In this document: positions 36,401 to 47,630 of the stretch, one piece after another
How the letters are laid out: the number at the start of each line of letters is the position of its first letter
How positions within the stretch are numbered: the first letter of the stretch is position 1
Assembly: GCF_023184515.1 (NCBI RefSeq)
Contig: NZ_JAAHBP010000009.1
Location: forward strand, 186,001-250,000
Length of the DNA stretch: 64,000 bases
Direction of reading: 5' to 3'
Source: Streptomyces sp. D2-8
GTDB taxonomy: Bacteria; Actinomycetota; Actinomycetes; Streptomycetales; Streptomycetaceae
Made by a program: the position numbers and the translations under genes
The notes under the pieces: generated by a model
What the model was told of the DNA's origin: nothing
The model's input: the letters and a program-made list of their open reading frames with translations, nothing else
The model's database searches: none

Positions 36401-36434
36401 CGGGTGCGGCCCCGGCGGGACAGGGCCGCACCCG
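36401..36434 (+). terminator. hairpin terminator after treY
   Basis: A perfect 11-bp stem, cgggtgcggcc (36401-36411) and ggccgcacccg (36424-36434), with a 12-base loop lies 23 bases after the stop codon. Confidence 0.6.
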
Positions 36435-36557
36435 CGGTGATCTCGGCGCCTGGGGGAATGCTTCCGGGCGCCCCCGGGAGCCTCCCCGGTCGCGCCCTTG
36501 ACACCGCACCATGGCCATGGGGTACTGCGATTGCGAACTCGGGCGGATGTGACGGGG

Positions 36558-37808
36558 GTGAGTGTCCTGCCGGAGCTGCGCTACCCGACGGTGACCGAAC
36601 AGCTTTCTGCTGCCCGGGCGTTGACCGCTCTGCGTCCCGGCGTGTGCATCCTGCGGCAGGTGGGTGCCTCACGCGCGGGCAGGCCCCTGCACCTGCTGTC
36701 CGTGGGCCGGGCCCGCCATGCCGTCCTGGTGGTCGCCGGCGCCCACGCCAACGAGCCGACCGGCTCCTGCACCCTGATCGCGCTCGCCCGTCGGGTGCTG
36801 GAGCAGCGTGAGCTGCGCGACAGCATCTCCTGGCACTTCCTGCTGTGCGCGGACCCCGACGGGGCGAGTCTGCATGTGACGCCGGCGCCGCGCAGCCTGT
36901 ACGACTACCACCTCGGCTTCTTCCGGCCCGCGGGCCCGGAGCAGCCCGAGTGGGCGCCGTCCGTGCTGCCGCCGGACCGGCTGCCGCCCGAGACCCGGGC
37001 GCTGACGGGCGTCATCGACGAGCTGCGCCCCTATCTGCAGGTCACCCTGCACGGCACGGACCTGGGCGGCAGCTGGGTGCAGCTGACGAAGGACGTGCCC
37101 GGGCTGGCCGAGCCGTTCGCGAAGTCCGCGGCAGAGCTGCACATCCCGGTGGAGACCGGCGCCTCGGACGCCGCGGGCTGGCCCGCCTCCGGACCGGGCG
37201 TGCATGTGATGCCCGCGCCGGGGATCGGGCCGGCGTACCCGAGCCTGCCGGACGACGCGCGGCACAGCACCTGGTACCACGCCCACCGGTACGGCGGGCT
37301 GACCGCGGTGGTCGAGGTGCCGATGTGGGCGAGCGACCTGGTGGACGACCCGGCTCCGCATCCTGCTCCGGCGGCGGCGATCGGGCAGCTGGCCATCCGG
37401 TTGCAGCGTGACGCGCTGGAGGTGACGCGCGTGCTGGAGGGGGCGCTGCCGCGGCTGGCGGGTCTGGACGGGCCGTTGCTGCGGGCCGCCCGGTGGGGGC
37501 TGGAGCTGGTGCCGGGCCTGGCCTCCGACCTGATCCACACCCCGCCCGCCGACCTCACCCGAGCGTATGTGGGCAGCGTGGACGCGTTCGCGCGGCGCGT
37601 GCCGCTGCGGGCGGCGGCCATGCTGCTGCGGGTGCTGCGCGGGACCGACGAGGGTGCGGCGAAGCAGCTCGATGAGCTGGTCTCGACCTGGAGCGACGCC
37701 TTCGCCGAACGATTCCGCGCCCGCTGGGTGCCCTTGGAGCACCAGGTGGAGCACCAGTCCCGCACGGTGGTCGCGGCGGCGTTGCACGCGCGCGAGAGGG
37801 CGTCGTAG
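36558..37808 (+). CDS. M14-family zinc carboxypeptidase (first paralogue)
   Basis: About 416 residues. VVAGAHANEPTGSCTL holds the metal-binding His and Glu of M14 peptidases, VTLHGTDLGGSWVQL the third ligand, and TAVVEVPMW the catalytic Glu. No signal peptide is seen, so it acts in the cytoplasm or by another route; such proteins may process peptidoglycan or peptide tails. The start is uncertain: GTG 36558 or GTG 36549 give the likely N-terminus VSVLPELRYPTV. A ttgaca box at 36498-36503 may be its -35. A homologous gene lies convergent at 37863-39209. Confidence 0.82.
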   Translation: MSVLPELRYPTVTEQLSAARALTALRPGVCILRQVGASRAGRPLHLLSVGRARHAVLVVAGAHANEPTGSCTLIALARRVLEQRELRDSISWHFLLCADPDGASLHVTPAPRSLYDYHLGFFRPAGPEQPEWAPSVLPPDRLPPETRALTGVIDELRPYLQVTLHGTDLGGSWVQLTKDVPGLAEPFAKSAAELHIPVETGASDAAGWPASGPGVHVMPAPGIGPAYPSLPDDARHSTWYHAHRYGGLTAVVEVPMWASDLVDDPAPHPAPAAAIGQLAIRLQRDALEVTRVLEGALPRLAGLDGPLLRAARWGLELVPGLASDLIHTPPADLTRAYVGSVDAFARRVPLRAAAMLLRVLRGTDEGAAKQLDELVSTWSDAFAERFRARWVPLEHQVEHQSRTVVAAALHARERAS

Positions 37809-37814
37809 GGGCCC

Positions 37815-37836
37815 GTGCCGGGGGCGCCCCGGGCAC
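37815..37836. terminator. imperfect hairpin between the convergent carboxypeptidase genes
   Basis: The 22-base near-palindrome from gtgccgg to ccgggcac, with one mismatched pair, lies in the 54-base gap between the two convergent genes. Confidence 0.3.
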
Positions 37837-37862
37837 CTGGCCCGTGCGGACGGCCCTTCGTC

Positions 37863-39209
37863 TCAGTCCCGCTGCATGGGCACCGGCTCACCCGAACCGG
37901 AGCACGCGCGCGCGTGCCGCCCGGCCAGCTCGAACGCGGCGAGCACCACCCGGGCCTGGTACTCCGCCTGGCGGGCCACCGGGATCCAGCGCGCCCCGCA
38001 GTTGTCGCGGTAGTCGGCGCACCACTCGTCGATCAGCCGGTCCAGCTCCGGCAGTGCCCCGGCCGGGTCGCGGCCGGCGGCCCGTACGAGCTGGTGCAGC
38101 AGTCCCGCCGTGCGCAGTGCGAGCCGTCGCCCGGAGATGCGCAGGGCGACCAGGTGGGCGGTGCTCAGGGGCGGGAGGGGGTGGGCCGGGCTGTCGCCGG
38201 TGTCGGGGTCCCAGGCGTCGGCGAGGCCGGGGCACACCAGGAGGTAGTCGTCGACCGGGGCGAGCAGGCGGGCGGCGTCGGGCACGGTGGCCAGGTGCGG
38301 CCGGATCCGGGCCAGCAGATGCCGCAGGAGGCCCGTGTCGTGGCGCAGGGTGCGGCTGACGGCCCGGAGCACGGCGTCCCGGTCCGCGGGCGGGGAGCCG
38401 TCCGCCACGGCCGTCACGCCCCACATGGGCGCCTCGACGACGGCGGTGACGGTCCCGTGCCGGTACGGATGGAACCACGTGGACTCGACGGCGGCCTCCG
38501 TGATCGCCGCGATCAGATCGGCCCGGCGCGGCGGCGGGATCCGGTAGACGGCGGGCCCGAGACCGGGCCAGTACAGGGCGTCGTACGCGCCGAGTTCGCG
38601 GGGGATGCCGAGCCGGGCGGCGATCTGGGCGAGGCGCCGGTCGAGGCCCGGCAGGTCGTGGGTGAGCTCGACGAAGCCGCCGCCGATGTCGACGCCGTGC
38701 AGGGAGCACTGGAGGAACGGGCGCAGTTCGTCCTGGAGGTCGAGCAGGGCGCGGGTCTCCGGCAGGGCGGCGCCGGCCGCGCCGTCGGGCAGCCATTCGG
38801 GCTGCTCCAGGAAGCCGGGCCGGAAGAAGTTCCGGACGTACCGGCCGAGTGTGTAGGGGCCGGGCAGCCAGCCCTCGTTGCGGCGCGAGCCGTCCGGGTC
38901 GAGGCACAGCAGCAGGTTCCAGGTGGCGTCGGGGCCCTCGGTGAGCTGCGGATCGGCCAGCGCGCGCTCGGCCAGGCGCAGCACGGTGGCGCCGCCCACC
39001 GGTTCGTTGGCGTGGGGGCCGGCCACGACCAGGGCCTGACGGCTGCCGTGGCCGACGGAGAGCAGCCACAGGGGGGTGCCCGCGCGGGAGGTGCCGACCC
39101 GGCGCAGCCGGGCGTCACGGGGATGGCGGGCGACGAGGGCGGCGGCCCGGGCGCCCAGTTCGTCGACGGTCGGGTAGCGCAGGAGGGGCGGCAGGGCACA
39201 CCTCCCCAA
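37863..39209 (-). CDS. M14-family zinc carboxypeptidase (second paralogue)
   Basis: 448 residues, clearly homologous to the gene at 36558: LRYPTVDELGARAAAL matches LRYPTVTEQLSAARAL, VVAGPHANEPVGGATV matches VVAGAHANEPTGSCTL, and CSLHGVDIGGGFVELTHDLPGLDRRLA and VTAVVEAPMWG carry the remaining ligands and the catalytic Glu. Start TTG 39209 is the only early in-frame start and follows no clear site; a ggggagg just inside suggests that initiation could be slightly downstream at a non-standard codon. The two copies are inverted relative to each other, as after duplication with inversion. Confidence 0.8.
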   Translation of the reverse strand: MGRCALPPLLRYPTVDELGARAAALVARHPRDARLRRVGTSRAGTPLWLLSVGHGSRQALVVAGPHANEPVGGATVLRLAERALADPQLTEGPDATWNLLLCLDPDGSRRNEGWLPGPYTLGRYVRNFFRPGFLEQPEWLPDGAAGAALPETRALLDLQDELRPFLQCSLHGVDIGGGFVELTHDLPGLDRRLAQIAARLGIPRELGAYDALYWPGLGPAVYRIPPPRRADLIAAITEAAVESTWFHPYRHGTVTAVVEAPMWGVTAVADGSPPADRDAVLRAVSRTLRHDTGLLRHLLARIRPHLATVPDAARLLAPVDDYLLVCPGLADAWDPDTGDSPAHPLPPLSTAHLVALRISGRRLALRTAGLLHQLVRAAGRDPAGALPELDRLIDEWCADYRDNCGARWIPVARQAEYQARVVLAAFELAGRHARACSGSGEPVPMQRD

Positions 39210-39370
39210 TGCGGTGCCGTCGGTTCACCAGGTGTAGATGGCGTAAGCACAGTGAGTCACGACTTCAAGGGAACGTCAACACCGTGGACCGCAATGGCAT
39301 TTCAGCCACGCACCGGGGACCGCTCTGCGGCAATCCCCAGGCCAGGGCTGAGGCATGGCTCCGTTTCCGG

Positions 39371-39922
39371 TCAGCCCGCCGACAGCCGGAACGCCATCCG
39401 GCCGAAGCCCACCTGGTCGCCCTCGCGGACGACGGCCGCGCCGACGACCCGCCTCCCGTTCACCGTCGTGCCGTTGGTGGAGCCGAGGTCCCGCAGGACC
39501 CACATGCCGCCCTGGTGACGCAGTTCGGCGTGCACACGGGAGACCGTCTCGTGGTTGAGGCGCAGTCCGCTGGCGGGGTCGCGGCCTATGCGCAGCGGAT
39601 GGCCGAGCGACGGGTGGGGCAGCTGCAGCTTGGGCAGCCGCTCGGCCTGCCAGGCCCTGCGCAGCCGTACGGAGAATCCGGAGACGGCCTCGACGGTGCC
39701 GAACACCAGGCGCGAGAACCGGCTCTCCGTGCGCAGGTCGGCGGTGAGCACGGCGAGTTCGTCCGGGCGGCGGGCGGCGAGCGCCAGCTCCATGCGGCGG
39801 ACGAATGTGTCGTGGGACAGGCGGCCCATGGCGACGCCGTCACGGAGCACCTTCAGCACCCGGTCGCGCTCCGCGTCGGAGAGCCGCGCGGGGAACGTGT
39901 TGAACTCGAAGGACGACGTCAC
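39371..39922 (-). CDS. DUF1707-FHA domain protein
   Basis: 183 residues from GTG 39922. The N-terminal DUF1707 (SHOCT-like) segment is ARLSDAERDRVLKVLRDGVAMGRLSHDTFVRRMELALAARRPDELAVLTADL; the C-terminal FHA domain has LRIGRDPASGLRLNHETVSRVHAEL, GMWVLRDLGSTNGTTVNGRRV and VREGDQVGFG. FHA domains bind phosphothreonine, so it is probably a target or adaptor of Ser/Thr kinases. No kinase gene is adjacent. It is divergent from treZ. Confidence 0.9.
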   Translation of the reverse strand: MTSSFEFNTFPARLSDAERDRVLKVLRDGVAMGRLSHDTFVRRMELALAARRPDELAVLTADLRTESRFSRLVFGTVEAVSGFSVRLRRAWQAERLPKLQLPHPSLGHPLRIGRDPASGLRLNHETVSRVHAELRHQGGMWVLRDLGSTNGTTVNGRRVVGAAVVREGDQVGFGRMAFRLSAG

Positions 39923-40095
39923 GCTGGTGATTGTCGGGCAGCGCGGCCGGGCTGTCCAGAAAACGGGAAATCGGCCGCCCCGCGCCCGTACCCGGCGACA
40001 CCCGCCGCAAAAGGGTGGATGCACCAGCGGATTGATCTCGTTTGACGCACCATGGACGGGCTACATCACGGTGAGCAGACGAAGGGGAACCGTCC

Positions 40096-41841
40096 GTGCA
40101 GTTCGAGGTGTGGGCACCACAGGCCGGCCGTGTGACGCTCCAGTGCGACGACGTCACACGTGAATTGGAGCGCGATCCCGAACGGGCGGGGTGGTGGCGG
40201 GGCGAGGCCGAGGCGCGCGACGGGTCCCGGTACGGCTTCGCGCTGGACGACGGGCCCGTGCTGCCCGATCCGCGCTCGCGGCGGCAGCCGGACGGCCCGG
40301 ACGGGCTGAGCGCGGTCGTCGATCACGAACGGTACACGTGGCGCGCGCAGTGGCGGGGGCGGCCGCTCCCCGGCGCGGTGCTGTACGAGCTGCACGTGGG
40401 GACCTACACGCGCGAGGGCACCCTGGACGCGGCCGCCGAGCGGCTCGGCCATCTCGCCGAACTGGGCGTCACACATGTGCAGCTGATGCCGCTGTGCCCC
40501 TTCCCGGGCACGCACGGCTGGGGCTACGAGGGTGTCTCGCTGTGGGCGGTGCACGAGCCGTACGGCGGGCCCGAGGCTCTGAAGCGCTTCGTCGACCGGG
40601 CCCACGGGCTCGGCCTGGGCGTGGTGCTCGACGTGGTGCACAACCACTTCGGGCCGTCGGGCAACTACCTGCCCGTCTTCGGCCCGTACCTCACGGACAC
40701 CCACCACACCCCCTGGGGCGCCGCGGTCAACCTGGACGCGCCGGGCTCGGACGAGGTGCGCGCGTTCCTGATCGGCAGCGCCCTGGCGTGGCTGCGCGAC
40801 TACCGGATCGACGGGCTGCGCCTGGACGCGGTGCACGCCCTGGTGGACACGCGCGCGTGCCACTTCCTGGAGGAACTGTCGACGGCCGTGGACGCCCTGG
40901 CCGCCGAGACGGACCTGCCGCTGTTCCTGGTCGCCGAGTCGGACCTGAACGACCCACGGCTCATCACCTCCCGCGCCGAGGGCGGCCTCGGGCTGCACGC
41001 GCAGTGGAACGACGACTTCCACCACGCCTTGCACACCACGCTGACCGGGGAGTCGCAGGGCTACTACGCCGACTTCGCGCGCGCCCCGCTCGGCGGGATC
41101 GCCAAGACCCTCACCGGCGGCTACTTCCACGACGGGTCGTACTCCAGCTTCCGGGAGCGGCACCACGGGCGCCCGCTGGACCGTACGCGCGTGGCCGGGC
41201 ACCGCCTGCTCGGCTACGGCCAGACCCACGACCAGGTCGGCAACCGCGCCCAGGGGGACCGGCTTTCGGCCCTGGTGTCCCCCGGTCTGCTGGCGTGCGC
41301 GGCGACGCTGATCCTGACGGCGCCCTTCACGCCGATGCTCTTCATGGGCGAGGAGTGGGCGGCGGGCACGCCCTGGCAGTTCTTCACCGACCACACCGAC
41401 CCGGAGCTCGCGGACGCCGTACGGCGGGGCAGGCGGCGGGAGTTCGCCGCGCACGGCTGGAAGGAGGAGGACGTGCCCGACCCGCAGGACCCGGCGACCA
41501 GGGACCGCTCCTGCCTCGACTGGTCCGAGCCGGAACGCGAGCCCCACGCGCGCGTGCTGGCCTGGTACCGGCAGCTCCTCGCCCTGCGCCACGAGCAGCC
41601 GGACCTGACCGACCCCGATCTCGCCGACACCAAGGTCGCCTTCGACGAGGAGCACCGCTGGATCGCCTTCCGGCGCGGGGACGTCCTCGTGGGGGTGAAC
41701 CTGGCCTCCGAGCCGGCCGCGCTGCCGCTCGGCGTGCCCCACGCGCGCGTGCTGGCCGCGTGGGATCCGGTGGAGAAGCCCGGGGCGGACGGGGTGGTGC
41801 GGCTGCCCGGGGAGTCGGCCGTGGTGCTCGCCGAGGACTGA
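40096..41841 (+). CDS. treZ: malto-oligosyltrehalose trehalohydrolase (TreZ)
   Basis: 581 residues. It releases trehalose from the product of TreY. The N-terminal domain begins FEVWAPQAGRVTLQCDD; the barrel shows ELHVGTYTREGTLDAAAERLGHLAELGVTHVQLMP, VVLDVVHNHFGPSGNYL, RIDGLRLDAVHAL with the nucleophile, LFLVAESDLNDPRL with the acid, and GQTHDQVGNRAQGDRL. GTG 40096 is preceded by gaagggga. Together with GlgX and TreY it completes the glycogen-to-trehalose route. Confidence 0.95.
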   Translation: MQFEVWAPQAGRVTLQCDDVTRELERDPERAGWWRGEAEARDGSRYGFALDDGPVLPDPRSRRQPDGPDGLSAVVDHERYTWRAQWRGRPLPGAVLYELHVGTYTREGTLDAAAERLGHLAELGVTHVQLMPLCPFPGTHGWGYEGVSLWAVHEPYGGPEALKRFVDRAHGLGLGVVLDVVHNHFGPSGNYLPVFGPYLTDTHHTPWGAAVNLDAPGSDEVRAFLIGSALAWLRDYRIDGLRLDAVHALVDTRACHFLEELSTAVDALAAETDLPLFLVAESDLNDPRLITSRAEGGLGLHAQWNDDFHHALHTTLTGESQGYYADFARAPLGGIAKTLTGGYFHDGSYSSFRERHHGRPLDRTRVAGHRLLGYGQTHDQVGNRAQGDRLSALVSPGLLACAATLILTAPFTPMLFMGEEWAAGTPWQFFTDHTDPELADAVRRGRRREFAAHGWKEEDVPDPQDPATRDRSCLDWSEPEREPHARVLAWYRQLLALRHEQPDLTDPDLADTKVAFDEEHRWIAFRRGDVLVGVNLASEPAALPLGVPHARVLAAWDPVEKPGADGVVRLPGESAVVLAED

Positions 41842-41964
41842 GCGCGGGGAGGGGCCGGCTGAGCTTCGCGTCCTGCGCTCGATCACGGGCGTGAGGGCCG
41901 CCGGTCTCTCGCTGCGGGCGCCGCCCACCGCGGTGCGGACGGCGATGTGGCGCCGCCCGGCCCG

Positions 41965-43011
41965 TTACGGGGTGTCGTCCGCGGCCCCCAGGTCCGTCAC
42001 CCGTTCCAGCAGGATCGGCTCCCAGGCGCGGCGCAGCCGGGTGCGCAGCAAGGTGGCGTTCTTGCCGGCGAGGTCCTCGGCGAGGTGGACGACGGTGTCG
42101 CAGCGGGCGAGCCACAGGCCGCGCAGGCAGGGGCGGGCGCCGTAGCCGGCGAGGGTGGCGGCGCGTACGGCGGCGGGTGAGCCGACGGCGAGCGCGAGGC
42201 CCGCGATGTCCTCGGCCGGGTCGCCGACGACCGCGCCGGCCCAGCCGAGAACGCCGCGTACCCGGCCGTCGGCGCTGACCACGAGATGGCCGCCCGTGAG
42301 GGCGTGGTGGGTGAGGACCGCCGAGCCGGGCTGGGCGGCGAGCTGGGAGGCGGCGGGCGGGGTGAGCTGGTGCAGGCGTGCGGGGTCGAACTCGTCGGCT
42401 CCGGCGAGGCGTTCGGCTGCGCGTACGGCGGCCCGGCGCAGTGCCTCCAGGGAGCGCGGCGCGGTGCGCGGCACGCCGAGGGTCTCGGCCTGCCGGACCG
42501 GCACCTCGCGCAGGCCCGTGAGGAGCGCGGCGAGGTCGGCCTCGCCGACGGCGGACACGTCGTGCTCCTCCCCCGAGCCGCCGGGCACCTTGGTGTCCAG
42601 CGTGTAGCCCAGTCCGGGGGCCCACTCGCCGTGCGCCACGCTGGCCGGCACCGCCACCGGGACGTGCGGGCGGACGAGGTCGCGCAGGCGCAGTTCGCGG
42701 CGCTGACGCAGGGTGGCCTCGCGGTCGGGGGCGAGGCGCAGTACGTGGCGGGTGCCGACCCACCAGGTGACGGGTTCGGCGCCCGGGGTGGCGGGCCGGA
42801 CGTCGGGGCCGGGGCCGCTCCCGCCCTGCCGGGTCTCCTTGCCGCCCCTGCCGTCCTTGGCGTTCTTGGCGTTCTTGCCTTCCTTGGCGTTCTTGCCTTC
42901 CTTGGCGTCCTTGAGGAGGGACAGGACCAGCCGGCGGACGGTGTCCGCGGTGGGTGTGGGTGCCTGGGTCATGGTCGCGCCGTTGCCGTTCGGGAGGCGA
43001 GCTGGGGACAT
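41965..43011 (-). CDS. aminoglycoside phosphotransferase-like protein with a repeat-encoded linker
   Basis: 348 residues from ATG 43011, with ggagtgagg upstream. The C-terminal half resembles the APH kinase fold (PGSAVLTHHALTGGHLVVSADGRVRGVLGWAGAVVGDPAEDIAGLALAVG), where the usual catalytic HGD is HHA and the metal Asp is absent (GWAGA), so kinase activity may be lost. Near the N-terminus, after MTQAPTPTADTVRRLVLSLLKDA, a Lys/Asn/Ala/Gly tract is encoded by tandem 9-base units. It begins eight bases after the M24 peptidase stop, so the two are an operon. An alternative start is ATG 42972. Confidence 0.75.
   Translation of the reverse strand: MSPARLPNGNGATMTQAPTPTADTVRRLVLSLLKDAKEGKNAKEGKNAKNAKDGRGGKETRQGGSGPGPDVRPATPGAEPVTWWVGTRHVLRLAPDREATLRQRRELRLRDLVRPHVPVAVPASVAHGEWAPGLGYTLDTKVPGGSGEEHDVSAVGEADLAALLTGLREVPVRQAETLGVPRTAPRSLEALRRAAVRAAERLAGADEFDPARLHQLTPPAASQLAAQPGSAVLTHHALTGGHLVVSADGRVRGVLGWAGAVVGDPAEDIAGLALAVGSPAAVRAATLAGYGARPCLRGLWLARCDTVVHLAEDLAGKNATLLRTRLRRAWEPILLERVTDLGAADDTP
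42854..42916. repeat. coding minisatellite, seven imperfect 9-base units
   Basis: Units such as tccttggcg, ttcttggcg and ttcttgcct are arranged head to tail; two units make a higher 18-base period. On the minus strand they encode the Lys-rich linker of the APH-like protein. The unit is a multiple of three, so copy-number change would lengthen or shorten the linker in frame. Confidence 0.85.
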
Positions 43012-43019
43012 CGGGGGCC

Positions 43020-44147
43020 TCACTCCACTATGACCAGCTCGCGCGTGGTGGTGTTCAGGCGCCGCCCGCCGTCCTCGGTGACGGTCACGATGTCCTCGAT
43101 GCGGACCCCGAACCGGCCGGGCAGGTAGATGCCGGGTTCCACGGAGAAGCACATGCCGGGCACGAGGGGCCGTTCCTCGCCCTCGATCATGTAGGGCGGC
43201 TCGTGGGTGGTGACGCCGATGCCGTGGCCGGTGCGGTGGATGAAGTACTCGCCGTATCCGGCGTCGGCGATGACCTCACGGGCGGCCCGGTCCACGTCCT
43301 GGCAGGCGGCCCCGGGCCGCACCGCGCGGAAGCCGGCCTCCTGGGCCTCGCGCACGATTGCGTGCACGCGGCGCTCCTCCTCGGTGGGTTCGCCGACGTG
43401 GACGGTGCGGGAGGTGTCGGAGCCGTAGCCGTCCCGCAGGCCGCCGAAGTCGAGGACGATCATGTCGCCGCGGGCGATGACGCGGTCGCCCGCCTCGTGG
43501 TGCGGGTCGGCGCCGTTCGGGCCCGAGGCGACGATGGTGAAGTCGACCTGCTCGTGGCCGTGCCGGCGCAGCAGCCGGTCGAGGTCCGCGGCCACCTCGG
43601 ATTCCCGGCGGCCGGCGAAGGGGACGTCGCGGATCTCCTCGAACGTCGCGTCGGCGGCGGCGCCCGCGGCCGCCATGAGGTCCAGCTCGGCCGCGTCCTT
43701 GACGGCGCGCAGCATCGGCAGGGCCTCGGTCAGCGAGGCGTAGGAGCTGCCGGGCAGGGCCTGCTGGAGGGCCAGCAGGTGCAGGGCCCAGGCGTTGTCG
43801 CTGATGCCGAACCGGCCCGAGGCGTCGAGGAGCGCGGCGGTGGCGGCGTAGGGGTCCTTGCCGTCGGTCCAGTCGCGCAGGGTCAGGGCGGCCGCGCCGG
43901 GCGCCCGGTGCGCGTCCGGGGCCTCCAGGGCGGGGACGACGAGGACGGGGTCCTGCCCGGCGGCGAGGATCAACAGCGTGAGCCGCTCGGTGACCGCCGG
44001 GGGCGCGTAGCCGGTGAGCCACACCAGGTCCGGCCCCGGGGCCACCAGCAGGCCCGCGAGACCGGCCTCGGCGGCCGTCCGCGCGGCGCGCTCCATGCGG
44101 GCCCGGTAGTCGTCGGCGGTGAAGGACGCGGCCGTGCTTCCGGTCAT
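43020..44147 (-). CDS. M24-family Xaa-Pro aminopeptidase
   Basis: 375 residues. The five metal ligands are visible: Asp in MIVLDFGGLRDG, Asp in GYGSDTSRTVHVG, His in HRTGHGIGVTTHEPPY, Glu in CFSVEPGIYLPG and Glu in VRIEDIVTVTEDGG. The N-terminal domain VAPGPDLVWLTGYAPPAVTERLTLLIL is the prolidase-type creatinase N-domain. It removes N-terminal residues before proline, or acts as a dipeptidase, in the cytoplasm. The APH-like gene follows in the same operon. Confidence 0.94.
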   Translation of the reverse strand: MTGSTAASFTADDYRARMERAARTAAEAGLAGLLVAPGPDLVWLTGYAPPAVTERLTLLILAAGQDPVLVVPALEAPDAHRAPGAAALTLRDWTDGKDPYAATAALLDASGRFGISDNAWALHLLALQQALPGSSYASLTEALPMLRAVKDAAELDLMAAAGAAADATFEEIRDVPFAGRRESEVAADLDRLLRRHGHEQVDFTIVASGPNGADPHHEAGDRVIARGDMIVLDFGGLRDGYGSDTSRTVHVGEPTEEERRVHAIVREAQEAGFRAVRPGAACQDVDRAAREVIADAGYGEYFIHRTGHGIGVTTHEPPYMIEGEERPLVPGMCFSVEPGIYLPGRFGVRIEDIVTVTEDGGRRLNTTTRELVIVE

Positions 44148-44177
44148 CCGGGCCTCCCAGGACGGGCGAAGGGGCTA

Positions 44178-44195
44178 CGGGCAGCATCCTGCCCG
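44178..44195 (-). terminator. short hairpin between PDZ and M24 genes
   Basis: cgggcag-catc-ctgcccg, a perfect 7-bp stem with a 4-base loop, lies about 40 bases after the PDZ gene stop and 31 bases before the M24 gene start. Confidence 0.35.
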
Positions 44196-44234
44196 GCCGG
44201 AGAGGGCGGCGCGAGCCGTCTGCGGGCATTCGCC

Positions 44235-44795
44235 TCAGGCGGCGACAGCCGGTACGAGGGTCAGCTGCTCGTAACCGCCGCTGCGGTGGCGGACCGTCAG
44301 CCTGACCTCGGAGCCGGGGCGGGCGCGGGCGACGGCCCGGACCAGGTCGGCCGCCGTGTCGATCCGGGTCGCGCCGAAGGCGAGGAGGACATCGCCGCGC
44401 ACCAGACCGGCGGCCTGGGCCGGCCCGGGGACGTGCAGCCCCACGACCACAGCCCCCGGCTTCCGGGCGTCCATGACCTGCACGCCGAGCGTCGCGGCGG
44501 CGGGCACGGAGGGGGCGGCGACGGGCGCGGGGCCGGGGCGCGACGGCGCATGCCATCCCCGCGGGTCCAAACGCCCGCCCTTGCCGAGCACCGAGGTACC
44601 CATCGCCCCGAGGCCGATCCCGGACAGCACCAGGACCACGCCGGTGAACCCGGCGAGCAGCACGTTGAGGAGACGCCTCCCGCGTCGCCGGGCGGCGTGC
44701 GGGCGGGGCCGTGTGGGGCCGGGCCCCGTCGCCGGCGCGGCCCCGTCGGGCTCCTGCCCCGGCATCGGCTTGGGTCGCAGCGCGGTCTGTTCCAT
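44235..44795 (-). CDS. membrane-anchored PDZ-domain protein
   Basis: 186 residues. A proline/arginine-rich cytoplasmic N-terminus (about 40 residues) is followed by one membrane span, LLNVLLAGFTGVVLVLSGIGLGAMG, and an external PDZ domain, LGVQVMDARKPGAVVVGLHVPGPAQAAGLVRGDVLLAFGATRIDTAADLVRAVARARPGSEVRLTVRH. No protease domain is attached, so it probably binds C-termini or regulates a protease. The start ATG 44795 fits the charged N-terminus. Confidence 0.85.
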   Translation of the reverse strand: MEQTALRPKPMPGQEPDGAAPATGPGPTRPRPHAARRRGRRLLNVLLAGFTGVVLVLSGIGLGAMGTSVLGKGGRLDPRGWHAPSRPGPAPVAAPSVPAAATLGVQVMDARKPGAVVVGLHVPGPAQAAGLVRGDVLLAFGATRIDTAADLVRAVARARPGSEVRLTVRHRSGGYEQLTLVPAVAA

Positions 44796-44920
44796 GGCTC
44801 GCCTCCGGATGGTGCCGATCGCCTCCGGCGGATCCCGGAACGATCACGGCAAGTGCTCTACCCGGCACATCGGCGGCCGACGAGCCACGAACGAGTGAGA
44901 CTGACCGGGGCCCGGCGCGG

Positions 44921-45209
44921 TCAGAGGCCGGCCGGTGCGGCCCTCCCCATGGCCTCCGTGCGCCCCGCCGTGGTCGAACCCTGTGGGCGGCCGTCCCGGC
45001 GCAGCTTCACCTCGACGGAGGTGAGCGGGTACTCGCTGCCCGCCGTAGCCACACATCAGGGTCGGCGGGAGCCGCGGGTGCAGGCGCACCCCCGCCGGGC
45101 GCAGAGCGATCTCGGTCTCGCGCAGGACGTCGCCGAAGGCGGGAGGCAGACGGGCGGGACGTGCAGCGGCGCGACGTACGGTGGCGCGACGTACGGCGAT
45201 GCCGGTCAA
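44921..45209 (-). pseudogene. possible frameshifted small gene downstream of geosmin synthase
   Basis: From TTG 45209 (gggggg before it) one frame reads [26 protein letters not shown], then loses character; the next frame begins after a TGA and reads [20 protein letters not shown] to a stop at 44921-44923, with strong third-position G/C. The total is one base over a multiple of three. A one-base change near 45045 would join the halves into a protein of about 96 residues. I do not recognise a family. It is in the same direction as geoA. The remaining bases 44796-44920 show nothing clear. Confidence 0.35.
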
Positions 45210-45323
45210 GGTGGACCCCCCGTGTGGTGCGTTGTCTGTTCCCCTCTCTCAGGAAGACCCCGGCGCACCACCGGGGGTTCCGTCATGTCCCGTTCCGAGT
45301 TGATCTGGAGGGAAAGCGCCGGC

Positions 45324-47498
<2,175 letters not shown>

Positions 47499-47630
47499 CT
47501 ACCCGGCGCCCCGCGGTGGCATCCACCAGGCCGGACATGATCACACCATCGCGTGAATCAGGGGCGAATGCGGGAGTTCCGCCCGGCCCTTGTGGCGTTC
47601 CTCCCTCAACCAGGAGCCGCCACCCACCCC

